From Phytophthora colocasiae (taxonomy: Eukaryota > Oomycota > Peronosporomycetes > Peronosporales > Peronosporaceae): a stretch of DNA of 64,000 nt. Positions 1 to 11,048 of this stretch are shown piece after piece. The first letter of the stretch is position 1. Each line of letters begins with the position of its first letter. The notes beneath the pieces are model-generated. The model had not been told where the DNA came from and ran no database searches. It saw only the letters and a program-made list of their open reading frames with translations. The translations under genes and the position numbers were made by a program. The stretch is taken from the NCBI GenBank assembly GCA_018806915.1, contig JAGKQI010000088.1, positions 310,001 through 374,000 of the forward strand, written 5' to 3'.

Positions 1-42
1 GTAAGCAACATGTTGCAGATCTGACTGCTCGGGAGGACCAAA

Positions 43-1990
43 GTGGACAGTGTGTGGGTGATCGACTCTGGATGCACAGACCACATGACCAGCAACAGAG
101 CGCTGTTCACTGAGTTGGGATGTGGCCAGCGAGCAACTCGCAAGACAGTTCGAGATGCAAACAATGACCGTGTACCGGTCGAAGGTCGGAGTACCGTTTT
201 ACTTAATGTAGTTATGGACAACGGACAGGTTGCACAGGTGCCCTGGTTAATGTTATGCTAGTGCTCAAGTTGTGAACTTGCTGTCGGTAAGCCAAGCTGC
301 TCACCAAGGCACACGCTTTGATTTCCACTCCATTCCCGGCCCCGCCATCATCGCCAACTATTTCTTCAAGATAACCTGCTGCCCAAGTCCGAATGGCCTG
401 TACATACTGCGATCGACGCTGCCCACGCCTGAAGCACTCGCGGTGCGGCTTGATTTAACACTGGACTTAATACACCGTTGTCTCGGGCACGCAAGCAAAG
501 CTGTCATCAGCAAAATGTCCAAGCAGCAGATAGTGACTGGGATGAATTTGAAACCGGAGACTGATCGTCTCCCGTGTGACGCATGCGAGCTGGGCACGAA
601 GCGACGTGCATCCTTCAAAATGTTCCAGCGTTTAGACATGGATGGACCAAACGCGGTTGTCCATAGTGACAACGCTGGGCCCGTGGATTGTCCATCTCTC
701 AAACTGGAGTGATCGGAGTTCTTTCGCTGCTTTCTGGACTACAATAGGCTGGTTGAAACGAAGCACAATCGCGCAATTCACAAGTTCATCAGTGACAATG
801 GTGGTGAGTACTTAAGTGACTAACTCACTACTTACTGTCGAGAGAATGGAGTCGAGCGGGATACAACTATCGCATACACGCCTGAACAAAATGGCATGTC
901 TGAAGTGAGATTTCGCGTGCTGTTCAACAAAGTGAAGACGGTTCTCATTGCTGCCAACGCACCTAAGCACCTCTGGGGTGAAGCGATCTTGTCGATGGTC
1001 TACACGTACAACCGTAGTCTCACTGCGGGCACTGGAGTCACGCCATATGCAACGGATAGCGGGACCCCGGGGTCCCATCTGGACCCCGGTGCTCTCATCA
1101 ATTACCGGTTTTATACTGGAAGTACTCATCTTGATGCTATCTAAGATCGACATATTGCCTACTTCTTGGAAAAGAACTGCAAGATCGAAGGCTGGTTTGT
1201 TTTCTTCTTCTTGCTAGGGCGGCCAGGTGTCCGCTTTGGCGGGGTACTTGATGTTGTCGTACTTGCAGTAGCACTATCAGGAGTAGCTGCATTGAAATCG
1301 CCTCAGGAACGTTGATATAGTAAGCCAGACACCAAGAGAAGTACTTCACTGACAGGGGCCTTATTTTTTTAGCAGGGAGATCCATTACTGGATGTTGTTG
1401 ACGCTTCCCATATGCACTTTATATCTGGACCAAACAATTCCGCCAATATTGATTTTCGGATCTCAAAGTTGCTGGGGTCTATCATTGCAAACGTGATTGA
1501 GTCACCATGCTGTCACATTCCTGTCGGACGCTTTTTTTCGTTTCTGCCGTGGCATCAGGCTCTGTGAGCCGCCTCCGTGGCGCCGTGTCATTGTACGCAC
1601 GAAACAGAATGAATTATAAGACACGTCGAAGGACTAGGATCAGGTTTGCACCTGCTCCGTGATAAAAAAATTAATCCGACAATTTTTGGTGTGGAACCAC
1701 GGGGTCCCGCCATCCGTTTCATATGAGCTATGGCACGGACAAGCACCTGATGTTAGTAACCTTAGAGAGTTTGGTGCGCTCGCTTACGTGTATGTGCCGG
1801 CGAAAACGCACCCGAAAGCTCGTGTGGGTCAACAACGGCAGAAGCTGGACTACCGGTCTGTGCGGGGGTGTCTTTGTTGGCTATGCTGACAACCAAAAGG
1901 GCTGAAAAATTCTTGACTGTACGAGAGGGGCGATCATCACATCCTGTCACGTGACTTTTGACGAAACCAATTCTGCGGCTTCTCAAGAGC
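43..1990 (+). pseudogene. copia pol, protease-integrase half (broken)
   Basis: The start shows the aspartic protease signature WVIDSGCTDHMT. Next comes a GAG-pre-integrase stretch with the HRCLGHAS motif and a CDACELGTKRRASF zinc/linker segment (272-712). The integrase core follows, with HLWGEAILSMVYTYNRS near 970-1015. Integrase resumes after the 672-bp insertion at YELWHGQAPDVSNLREFGALAYV (1721-1790) and ends at the VTFDETNS region, where piggyBac has inserted. Stop codons and frame changes separate the blocks, including near 261 and 712, so no full polyprotein can be made. The order and motifs leave little doubt about the family. Confidence 0.88.
1049..1720. mobile_element. 672-bp TIR element inside copia integrase
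   Basis: The ends form imperfect inverted repeats of about 27 bp, with a shared core ACGGAT(A/G)GCGGGACCCCG. ATAT flanks both ends (1045-1048 and 1721-1724). Removing the element and one ATAT restores an in-frame copia integrase motif VTPYELWHGQAP, so both boundaries and the 4-bp duplication are well supported. A minus-strand open stretch (about 1137-1385) shows no recognisable domain. This is probably a non-autonomous or deleted DNA transposon. A 4-bp duplication does not point to one superfamily. Confidence 0.8.
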
Positions 1991-1994
1991 TTAA

Positions 1995-4900
1995 CCCTTC
2001 CACTACGAGATTACGGATTATCCGGAATCAATTTGATAGAGGTGAAAGTATTCCGCAAAGTCGGCAACAGATTCGAGCCGATCCAATTCCGCATATAGAA
2101 GTTTGTATCGGATAAATTTTGACGGTTTTACTGTAAGGCCTACACAGTATGCGACACGGAACTTTCGGGAAGCGGGTAGGGCTACGTGTATAAGAATCCA
2201 CGGGCCCCTGCCAGCCTTTCATTCCGAAATCAGCGCCGAAGAAGAGACCATCACTCCCGACTGAGCATGTGGGCCTACGCATACGAAAAGTCTTTTTCTC
2301 AAATTTGGCGCGAGTTGACCAAGAAGGGCTGGACGTACCGAAAGTCGACGGGACTCAGCAACAACCAACGATACCTGCCTCCAGGTGGGAACCTGAAGGG
2401 AAGCGAAGGCGTAGACTTCTTTGACGGTGCGTGAGATGATCAGCGTTCATCTCTGCGAAGCGCTTACGTTTTTTTTATCTAGGCGAGGCGAGTTTGCTGC
2501 GTTACTGCCGGAGAAAGGGTTGGCTTGCACTTACAGTTAGGACGGTAGACAATGCCACCCCGATAGCACAAGACGCTGCCCCGCAAGCCGAAGCTCTCCC
2601 GACGCTTCCTGAAAGCGCTTCAACACCGCCCTTGCTTCTGCGCTCTGAGCCAGCGTCTACCGCATCCAGTATGGCGCGTGCGGAAGCGAAGAAAGCTGCA
2701 AAACCGAAGCCAAGGTTGGCAGCAAAAGCTACAGCTGCTGCAGAGAAATCATTAGCCGCGAGCACGCTACAGATCGCTACAGCACCACCTTCGAAGCGGC
2801 GCCGAACGGGTAAGTGTGAGTGCTTCCAAAACGTGACTTGTATGAAACTAACTGAGCTTTTACGGATATGCAGTTCTGCTTGTTCAGGAAACTGGCTCAG
2901 ATGTCCCGGAGGATACCGTGCAGAGTGTTCCGGAGAATACGGTGGATATAGAAGATGTTCCGGAGGATACCGTGCAGAGTATCCCGGAGAATACGGTGTA
3001 TATACAGGATTCTCCTGAATCAGCAACGGATCAAGCGACAAACTTGCCAAGTGCTGCTGGACGTGGGATTTCGCTCGATGACTTTGATTCCGACAACTTC
3101 CTGGATGCCCTGCGAAGAGACCGGCTTTTCGAACCAACCAATCCCGAAGACCTCAACATTGGAGACGATGATTGGCTTCTCGCTTTAGATTCTGACGCCG
3201 AAGGCGATGAAGGCTCCATTCTGCAGGACGAGAATGATGAAGAGGATGATCCGGTTGCAGACTTCGATGTGGGCGACGAAAGTGACGACAACGAGGGCGG
3301 TGAATTTGATTCTGTGCCTGTGCAATTCAACCTCACTGGAGATGACTTGGACAGACTGCAGGCAGACGAGTGGGAAACGTATGACGAGCACCACTCCAGT
3401 CAACTTCGTCACGACGCGTTACCCCTCTACGATGGCCCCTTCGGTCCGACCCGAGCTGCTCTTGCCTACGCTGAAAATCCGCTAGCGATTTTCTACTTTT
3501 TTCTCCCGAAGGAGCTTTGGCGGAAGATAGCGGCTGAGACGAACAAGTTCCGCTTACGCATCGATGGGATCGCTTCGCAAATGCGCGCTGCACGGCAGCG
3601 TCGTCAAAGGGCCCCTTCGACAATTGTGCTGAGTGTCGACGAGTACAAGACAAAGCTGAAGCGCAAGTCTCCTATTCAACCACACGAGATTGTTCGATTC
3701 ATCGGTTTACTGGTTGCTCGCACGCTGGAGCCACGCCGGGAAAGCCTGGCTCGACACTGGGTAACGAAGGTTGAAGGAGCACTCTCCCGCGGCACGTTTG
3801 GGCAGTTCTTGAGTCGTGACCGGTTCCACGACATAGCACGGTACCTGCACTTCAATGACAATGAGAAGCAAGAGGACAGCGGGGATAGGGCGTTCAAGGT
3901 GCGCCCAGTAATCCAAGCCTTACAAAAGACTTTCTTTCGTGGCTATCGACTTGGTGCGCGCATATTATTCGATGAAGGTATGGTGCCTATGCGCCACCGA
4001 CGGAACCCCATGCGCCCGTATATGCCTGCAAAGCCTAACAAGTGGGGCACCAAGTTTTACTTGACCTGCTGCGCCGACTCCGCGTACTGCTCCAGGTATG
4101 AAGTACATCTACTACGGATATCCGTCTTATGAGACGGATATCCGTATTTCGCATTTCCTGCAAATCCGTTACATGTTCGGTATGAGCCGTAGTATTTTAG
4201 AGACGGAGCTGACTGAAACGTGTGCTGTTCTGACTAGGCTGGAAATATACTGCGGGAAAGCCAACGACAACGAAATCGCTATTGCGCAGCAAGCCGTTGT
4301 CAAGAATTTGACACAAGTGCTGCGGGGACAGCCGTCTCAACGTCTGATCTGCACGGATAACTTCTATACGTCGATCCCGCTGTCGGACAAGCTGCTCAGA
4401 ATGGGGAACGCGCACGTGGGGACCATCAGAAAGGACCGCAAAGGTTGGTGTTCGGACATCGAGTTCGCGCAAAAGAAGAGGCCCAAGCACATGCCTCGAG
4501 GGACCTGTCGAATGGCGGTGTGGCGAGGCCACCCTGAGTTTGTTGCAGTGACTTGGATGGATAACAAGCCGGTGAGATTCCTCGCAACGGGGTGCTCAAC
4601 TCAAACTACGCACGTTTCGCGCAGAGAGCGTGATGGTTCTGTCTCCACGGTACCATGCCCCCAGCTCGTGCGTGACTATCATGAGGCAATGGGGGGCGTC
4701 GACGTGCACGATCAACTACGATTGCAGAGGTATTCAATTCAACGAGCTATTCGCATGCGGAAGTACTACAAGACTATATTCTTGGGTTTGGTCGATATTG
4801 CAATGGTGAATGCGTTCATCATTCACAAGATAGCCATGCGCCGGCGTGGAAAGCCAGTACCAACGCACGCAGCGTTCATGCGGCAGCTGCACACAGATCT

Positions 4901-5584
4901 GCTCAATCAGACAACTGAAGACTTCTCAGCTGGAGACGACCTAGAAGACCTCGTGACGGAGCCTCTTCCCCGACAACCCCACACCCTCGAGAAGACAGAA
5001 GAACTGAACGGAGCTAAGCGACGTCAATGGCTCTGTAAGGTATGTTCTGCTTACGCTGGCCCGGGCACCCGCAGCTTCGAAACCAGCTACTTTTGTGCTG
5101 CGTGCTCGAGAGTCAAGAAGGGAAGAGTCACGCTGTGCAACAAGGCGCGCAGACTGGAGCACGGGAGCGCCCTCACATGCAACGAGGTGTGGCACCAGAG
5201 CTGGAAGAACGGCATGGCCATTCCGCCCGCGATGCAGCACAAGATCAGGGTCGTAAGCAAGCGTAGACCCGAAGTTACGAGCGAGGTAGCTGGTGAATAC
5301 TAGTATGAATGAAGAATTTTGCTGAATGTTGGTCATTTTGAGAGCTTCTGTTGTCTGGTCGTTGTCGCAGGGTGTAACGGTTTTGCAGGGAGATAGCAAT
5401 TTGGAGTATTTTGTTCAGCTTTTGCGCTGATCTGTTTTTTGTGTCATCCAATCAGACGGCGTGTACGGGACGCGTGTCATGCGAAAGGGCTTCAAACATC
5501 ATATATAGTACTGATTTTCCGGCATACGTTAATTTATATATTAAGAATTCCGGAGAGTCCTGAATAATCGCCGGATTAGAAGGG
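1995..5584 (+). mobile_element. piggyBac element, apparently complete
   Basis: The element is bounded by TTAA on both sides (1991-1994 and 5585-5588), the target duplication specific to piggyBac. The ends are inverted as CCCTTC/GAAGGG. ATCCGG-containing sequence lies near both termini in opposite orientation. It sits in copia just after the integrase VTFDE motif, so it is younger than that element. One four-exon transposase gene fills the interior. Matching TTAA ends plus an unbroken gene suggest a recent, possibly autonomous copy. Confidence 0.93.
2267..5303 (+). CDS. piggyBac transposase, four exons, 924 residues
   Basis: By-eye exons are 2267-2426, 2483-2809, 2874-4095 and 4238-5303. All junctions are GT-AG and keep frame, giving 924 residues. 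Exon 1 and the start of exon 2 encode a W-rich module (KGWTYRKSTGLSNNQRYLPP, then VDFFDGEASLL). Exon 2 continues with an Ala/Lys-rich linker. Exon 3 starts with tandem VPEDTVQSVPENTV-like repeats and an acidic stretch, then the DDE_Tnp_1_7 domain. The three expected catalytic aspartates lie in FDEGMVPMRH, CTDNFYTS and GGVDVHDQLR. The C-terminus is Cys-rich (CKVC, CAAC, LCNK), as in piggyBac targeting fingers. The start could instead be 2186. A cut-and-paste nuclear role is inferred from the family. Confidence 0.88.
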
Positions 5585-5639
5585 TTAAGCGACAGGAGTT
5601 TCGTCAGTTGGGGACAAGCACGGCTTTGGATTTTGACTA

Positions 5640-6660
5640 CTAACGGATTTTACCGAGTAGTACCCGGACTTCTATTCATTAATGCCCCCCTCGAATCCGA
5701 TCGGTTTTAACGAGGGGGCTTTTAAATGGGTGAGGGCTTATAAACAGAAACTCAACGGAGTATATATTTCAAAGATTTATATGAAGTCAAATACAAAATG
5801 TTCCTCGCTCCGCTCGAGTGCATACACCACCCACCCCTCCGCCTCCCCGCTCTACATCAATAATCCCAGTGTCGTCCAAAGCATTACTTAGTTCAGCGTT
5901 GACTTCGAAATCCTCATCGTTCTCTTCTTTTTTCTCTTCTTCATCTTCACTCCAGCGCTGCTGGAATGTGGAATACACGAGAGCAGGGAATTCCGAGGCT
6001 CCCAAACGTTGAGGTGGTAACTCAGTGGGTTCATCAAGCATGGAAAGAGACAGATCAGTTGGTCATTGACAATTCTATCGCTAGCGCGGGGTTCTCCCCC
6101 ATTCCTGATGAGTGGTTTATATGGCGACACGATGTATATCGACGCAAATCGGAGTTATTCCAGTCGTCAATCAATGCACAAAGAATGTCCTTGAACTGCT
6201 TGTTAATGCCGATATCCCCTGCTTGAAGGTAAGCGGTGAGGCCTCCAGGAATCACGCATAGACCGATGTTTCGTTTAGAGCACTTTGCTTTCACAGCTGA
6301 GCACTCATGCTGTCCCAAACAAGCCCTTTACCAGCCGCTTGCAGCACCGTAGGAAACGCCGTATCAATCCAGTTAATGAGAAGCTCTGAATCAACCCATG
6401 CTTTAGGTTGGTACGCGACATAGGTTGGCCCTTGGCGCTCGATCTAGCGTGGTCCTTTCTTATGCTTCCAGATCACTACAGTAGCGGGGGGGGGGGTTGC
6501 TAAAATTTAATAATACCGGGCTTAAATATAATTATGGAGATTTATTTAAAGACCGGGGTTGTATTTGATACAGGGCTTTTATACTTTGAGATGTAAGCTA
6601 ATTTTGGGACCGGGGTTTTATTTCCTACGAGGCTTGTATACGGTATACACGCACGGCAAC
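5640..6660 (-). pseudogene. pogo-type (DDE_1) transposase relic
   Basis: The minus strand at 6055-6318 encodes IPGGLTAYLQAGDIGINKQFKD, which matches the DDE_1 (pogo/jerky) motif family around its catalytic region. Adjoining minus-strand frames (5787-6041 and around 6400) are fragments with stops. Both flanks carry repeated GGGCTTTTAWA or CCGGGGTTTTAT-like motifs (5715-5745 and 6510-6650) that resemble subterminal repeats. Exact ends and a TA duplication could not be fixed. The block separates copia integrase from reverse transcriptase, so it is an insertion. Confidence 0.65.
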
Positions 6661-6667
6661 CTTTGAG

Positions 6668-8200
6668 GTGGACTTACTCTTTTTCACAACCAGCACTCCT
6701 ATCACACCAATTCTCCATGCTGCTCGAAAACAAAAGCAAGCGGAAGTCCTTGTTGCGCTTCAGAACGTCACGCACCAGGAATTACTTGACAGTATTGCAA
6801 GCACCGGCATAAGCGTGGAGCCAAGGTCGTATAAAGACGCGATGACACGACCAGATGCAGCAAAATGGCGTGAAGCTATAAAACCTGAAGGCGAAGCACT
6901 CCATGCGAACAATACCTGGAAGCTGATGAAGCTACCGACCGAAAAACGAGCATTATCGTGTCGTATAGGAGTGATGGGTCCCTTGAACGATACAAGGCTC
7001 GGCTGGCGGTGATCGGATGTCAGCAGATCAAGTATATCGATTTTGACGACGTATTTGCTCCAGTAGCTCGCTTGGAATCACTGCGAGTTTTACTTGCTTT
7101 TGTCTGTATTGGAAACCTGGAGTGTGATGAAACGGACATAGAGACAGCATTTCTCAATGGTCTACTCGAGGAAGACGTGTACATGAAACAACCGGAAGGA
7201 ACCCGGCAAAGAAGAGCAAGTGTGCAAACTCGTGAAGAGCCTCTACGGGCTCAAACATGCCCCAAGAGCGTGGCACAAAGCGCTCACTGAACATCTAGAA
7301 AGGGAAGGCTTCGAGCGTCTCCAGTGTGAAGCATGTGTCTACATCCGCATCACGGAACTGGGGCGACAAATTGTAGCTATCTACGTGGATGACTTCATGA
7401 TCATTGCCAAGACCAAATCGGAAGTCGCCTCAGTGAAAGCATCAATCAGCAGTGCCTTTAAGGCAAAAGACCTTGGAGCTGTCAGCTACATCCTTGGAAT
7501 GAAAGTCTCCCGCGATCGCACACGGCGAAAACTGTGGGTTAAATCAATGCCTCCAAAATCGTCGGCAAGTTCAACATGAATCATGCTTTCGCGTCGCACA
7601 CTCCGTCAGCTCAAGGGGAAAGTTGGTGAGGCCTCCCCATAACGAAACCGGTGACGTGATGGCAGAAATGGCAGCTAAGCCTTTCAGACAGGCAGTTGGA
7701 AGTATGATGTATTTGATGATTGGGGGCAGACCAGACTTGGCGTACTCAATTCAGGACGTCAGTTGCTTCTTGAACGCGTACGGCAAACCGCATTGGGAAG
7801 CCGTGCCAGGATACGTGACTTTCATTGGAAACTGTGCAGTAACGTGGAGCAGCAGAAAGCAAAGCATTGTGGCTCAGTCCACGGCTGAGGCAGAATATAT
7901 TTTGCCCTCGCACATTGCGCGAGAGAAGTATGTTTCTTACGACAACTACTGCTGGAACTGGGATATGAGCAAGCAGCGACTACCATCTACGAGGATAATC
8001 AAGCCTGATCGCCATAGCAGAAAACTTAACGCAACATTCCAGAACGAAGCATATAAATGTGCGGTATCACTTCATCCGCGAGCATGTCCGATGCGAGGAT
8101 ATTGTGTTGGAATACGTCGGGTCCATAAACAACATAGCTGACACGTTCACCAAGCCACTGGGAAGAGATCAATTCACAGAGTTACGATCGCGTCTCAAAG
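6668..8200 (+). pseudogene. copia pol, reverse transcriptase and RNase H half (broken)
   Basis: Consecutive frames carry RVT_2 landmarks: SYKDAMTRPDAAKWREA, FDDVFAPVARLESLRVLLA, DIETAFLNG, KSLYGLKHAPRAWH and the catalytic YVDD at about 7384. The copia RNase H motif TWSSRKQSIVAQSTAEAEY follows at about 7843-7900. The C-terminal copia ending NNIADTFTKPLGRDQF is at about 8128-8180. Frame changes near 6960, 7210, 7570 and 8060 break it. The tail to 8376 (acidic, no domain) may be the end of the polyprotein or spacer. Confidence 0.88.
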
Positions 8201-8612
8201 TGGTGGGCGTGTCTGAGAGGAGCGAAGTCCAACACGAAGAGACCGAGAGCAAACAAGAAATACCACCTTCGCTCACGAAGGACTCGAGAAATCGCCGCAA
8301 ACGATTGCGAACTAGTCCTTATAGAACACACGGAGATGACGACGACGGAGGCTCAATGCACGAGGGTTCCTCATAGTAGTTGAAGTTGACTAAAAGTGAC
8401 GTGAGTAGCAATACCGGCGTGTCTGACAATCAGAGGAGTTAATTGGAGGCAAAGCAGCAAACGGTGAGTCCCTGCGGTGCAAGTGCCTCTTGATAAGCCC
8501 AACACGCGTGACTCCGGTTTCCATGTAAGCCCGTCAGTGACGACCGCATTATAAGAGTGTCGGTGAAAGATAGACCGAGGAACGAATCGAAGATGCAACT
8601 GCTGCGGGGGAG

Positions 8613-8790
8613 TGTTGAGTTTCCAGCAGCTGCAATGTCGCCGTTCGTAAGATAGCACTCAAGATCTGATGTAGGATACCATTAGGACACGGAAGGAGAA
8701 CTACAAGACTTCATGTCCACTCACTCTTGAATTTACCTCAGGCAGAACAACCTTCTCGGTTTCTTTCATTCCCACACTCGCCTCAAATAT
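8613..8790 (+). repeat. probable start of copia 3' LTR
   Basis: A GCGGGGGAG purine tract ends at 8612 and is followed directly by TGTTGAG, the usual arrangement of polypurine tract and LTR start in copia elements. The 5' LTR is outside the window, so the LTR cannot be confirmed by comparison and its far end is unknown. Confidence 0.45.
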
Positions 8791-9817
8791 GGGCTCTCCG
8801 GCAAAACACGCCCACTGTTTAGAACGACCAGATTCTGTTTTTTTTTTTAAAAAAAATACCGACTAGATTCTGGAACTTAGAAATTACCAAAATAGTATAC
8901 CGTCAGTTGTATTCGTTGCTTAGGATGGCTACAACTAGACCGGCCATTTAGTCACCTGCTGAAGCCTGTGCAGGGAAGTACCCGGAGCGCCACATGTACT
9001 CGTCTAAATAGGAGTCGAGGCGCTCCCTGGCATACTCTTGATGTGCCGATATGGCCGCCAATCTGTAATGTAACGCAACATAAAAGAACTTAATACAACA
9101 TAAGCAGCGTTCGCGCAATTTATAGGCAACATTACCTTGAAGTCAGCTTTTAGAAGCTCCTTCGAACACGTAGAGCGGCAAAACATGTACCAGTCCCTGA
9201 CAGTGCGTTCAGACACCTCAGCCATCTCCATGACAGTGGCTTGAGGCAGCTGCATGCACCATGCGAGGAGCAGGCGTACAGAATGGTGCAACTTAAGCTG
9301 GTGGTGAACATGCCGCGTGACACCTCCTTTCGGTTCGCGTGCAGTGCCCGTCGGGGGCACCTCCAACGCTTAGTTGCACAGTACGGCTTCATGTTGCTTC
9401 CGCACGTGGGGCACGATTTCTGCCGGTCTACCTCCATGCACCAGAGGAGGGCGGTGTCCTACACGTCGCCTCCATGACGGTGGCGACGGAGGAGTGGATG
9501 GGGTCCTCGACGTGGTACAGGTAGGAGCTCTCCATTAAGTGAATGGGGTGGTGGAACTTGGTATGTGGCTGAACTTGAGGTGGCTAAAGGGTTTGTGAGT
9601 CGTAGTCGATGGCTAAGTGACCGTGTAGTGGGCGTGTTTTTCCTTTATATACAAAAACTAAGTAACTCACAACACTTATGTTTTGGCGCCAAAAGTGGGT
9701 GTGTTTTGCCAAACTGTCTACACATGAAATGTACATCAACTTATCTCTTCTGCATATTTTCTATCATTTCTAAATTTAGAACGTTCTAAACAGTGGGCGT
9801 GTTTTGCCGGAGAGCCC
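8791..9817 (-). mobile_element. Merlin-like DNA transposon, 1,027 bp
   Basis: Perfect 36-bp inverted repeats occupy 8791-8826 and 9782-9817, starting GGGCTCTCCGGCAAAACACG. AAATAT flanks both ends (8785-8790 and 9818-9823). Two internal copies of the AGTGGGCGTGTTTT part of the TIR lie near the right end (about 9626-9640 and 9694-9710) and look like extra transposase-binding sites. The interior holds the N-terminal part of a Merlin/IS1595-type transposase. The element is too short for a whole one, so it is probably non-autonomous. Confidence 0.88.
9004..9437 (-). pseudogene. Merlin/IS1595-type transposase, N-terminal fragment
   Basis: Two overlapping minus-strand frames give a zinc ribbon (CPTCGSNMKPYCATKRWRCP) and then a helix-turn-helix region (MEMAEVSERTVRDWYMFCRSTCSKEL). 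This is the order found before the DDE domain in Merlin/ISXO2-like transposases. A frame change lies between the two parts. No downstream catalytic domain is visible before the TIR, so this copy cannot encode a full transposase. Confidence 0.72.
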
Positions 9818-9869
9818 AAATATGTACTAGTGCGCTCGGAGAGCGACACGAGTCAGCTGTAGAGTTCCT

Positions 9870-10118
9870 GTGTTTCGCGACGACGACGACGGCGATACTG
9901 AGCTCAAACAACTGGCATCCTACTTCTCCTCTCTCTCTTCTAGTCAATCACCGGCCCTAGAACTGGTATCCAGTGCCTCTGACTCAGAGGCTCTTAGGTA
10001 TCCATCTAACTGGATCAGTCCTTCGTCGTCGACACCAGCTTCGGAAGTACCTACTGGCACAGTCAACAGCTCCGATGGCAAGCGATACATCAACGTTGTT
10101 GGCGACACGTTTTGGTGA
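9870..10118 (+). CDS. short Ser-rich ORF, unknown
   Basis: An 82-codon frame starts 52 bp after the Merlin-like element and encodes an acidic, Ser-rich peptide (DDDDGD near the start, then SSLSSSQSP). No domain is recognised. It may be the 5' part of a decayed gene or chance. A further open stretch at about 10500-10657 (DLLQRLYITHEHGSLPLPAR) has no Met and may be another fragment of the same locus. Confidence 0.25.
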   Translation: MFRDDDDGDTELKQLASYFSSLSSSQSPALELVSSASDSEALRYPSNWISPSSSTPASEVPTGTVNSSDGKRYINVVGDTFW

Positions 10119-10119
10119 G

Positions 10120-11048
10120 CTGAATCGCAATAGAAACGATGGACACAATGCTGACTATGTCTCACTTTCGTTGAGCGTTAAAATGCGGGTGCGGGCTGAA
10201 TTCCTTGTTGTTTGGACTAGAGCGCTTGGAGGAAAGTTTGAGACTGAGTGTATTAGCATCCTTTACACTGCCTACGAGTTGCCCCCGGTGGCGTGAGTGG
10301 TTCTCCTGCTCTGGTTGTTACCAACTTCCGTAGTTGCAGTTGGCACATGTCACAGATGCGCACGTCACAGGTGCGGATTCCAACATTCCTAGTAGACGAA
10401 AGTTCGCTCATACCAATGCAATGTAGATAGCGTATCTTCTGGATCAAGACACAAAAACCGATGGCTTTATCGACATGGATTTAACTGCTACCATTTAGGA
10501 AGCCTGCAAGTTTTGGATACAGTTGACCTGCTTCAACGCTTGTATATCACGCACGAGCATGGCTCTTTGCCTTTGCCAGCACGAAACAAGGCTGGACAAA
10601 AGAAGATAGAGGCAAAACGCGGGTATTTTCCCTCGCCATTGGTGGGAAGCTCAGATTAACGCCGAAAAAAACTACAAGGCTATCTCTTTTCTCGCAGACC
10701 TTGTCTTTAGCATCCAGCATCGAGCGAGAGAGCCTGGAGTATTTTTGACTTAATCCAGTCCCAAGAGGAGGAATCGCCGGTCACAAAGAAGGTTGAATTG
10801 TTAGCGTGCGTGTACATCAACAGCAGAGGGGACGGAAGCGTCAATTTAGCTGCAGACTTACCCGGAAGCCGATGAAGAGAGCCTAACAGTAAGTTCGAAT
10901 GTATCCATCATTAATTCCGAGCATTTGCGCACAGGACCTGTATACAGAGATATCACAGTATATAGATCTAGATTTCTGACCATCACTCAGACGCTGAGAC
11001 CTTCACTCGCGTCGACATTGGTACGTTGTCTGGTACTGTTACATTGCT
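10120..11048. other. non-coding stretch upstream of bZIP-like pseudogene
   Basis: No recognisable gene is present. A stretch near 10500-10657 is open on the plus strand without a start. The last 120 bp before 11049 would include the promoter of the bZIP-like pseudogene. I see no repeat structure here. Confidence 0.5.

Larger units (their letters stand above)
1..8790 (+). mobile_element. Ty1/copia LTR retrotransposon, 5' part outside window, nested insertions
   Basis: Protease, GAG-pre-integrase, integrase, reverse transcriptase and RNase H parts occur in copia order on the plus strand. The frames are broken in many places, so the element is dead. The 5' LTR and gag lie beyond the left edge. 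Three other elements interrupt it: a 672-bp TIR element in the integrase, a piggyBac after the integrase, and a pogo-type relic before the reverse transcriptase. A purine-rich tract just before 8613, followed by TGTTGAG, is a likely 3' LTR start. The 3' LTR end is not resolved; the Merlin-like element starting at 8791 may sit inside it. Confidence 0.9.

Noticed and set aside
6484..6497. Poly-G run as a regulatory or telomere-like feature
   Set aside because: It is a single homopolymer inside a decayed transposon with no repeat unit.
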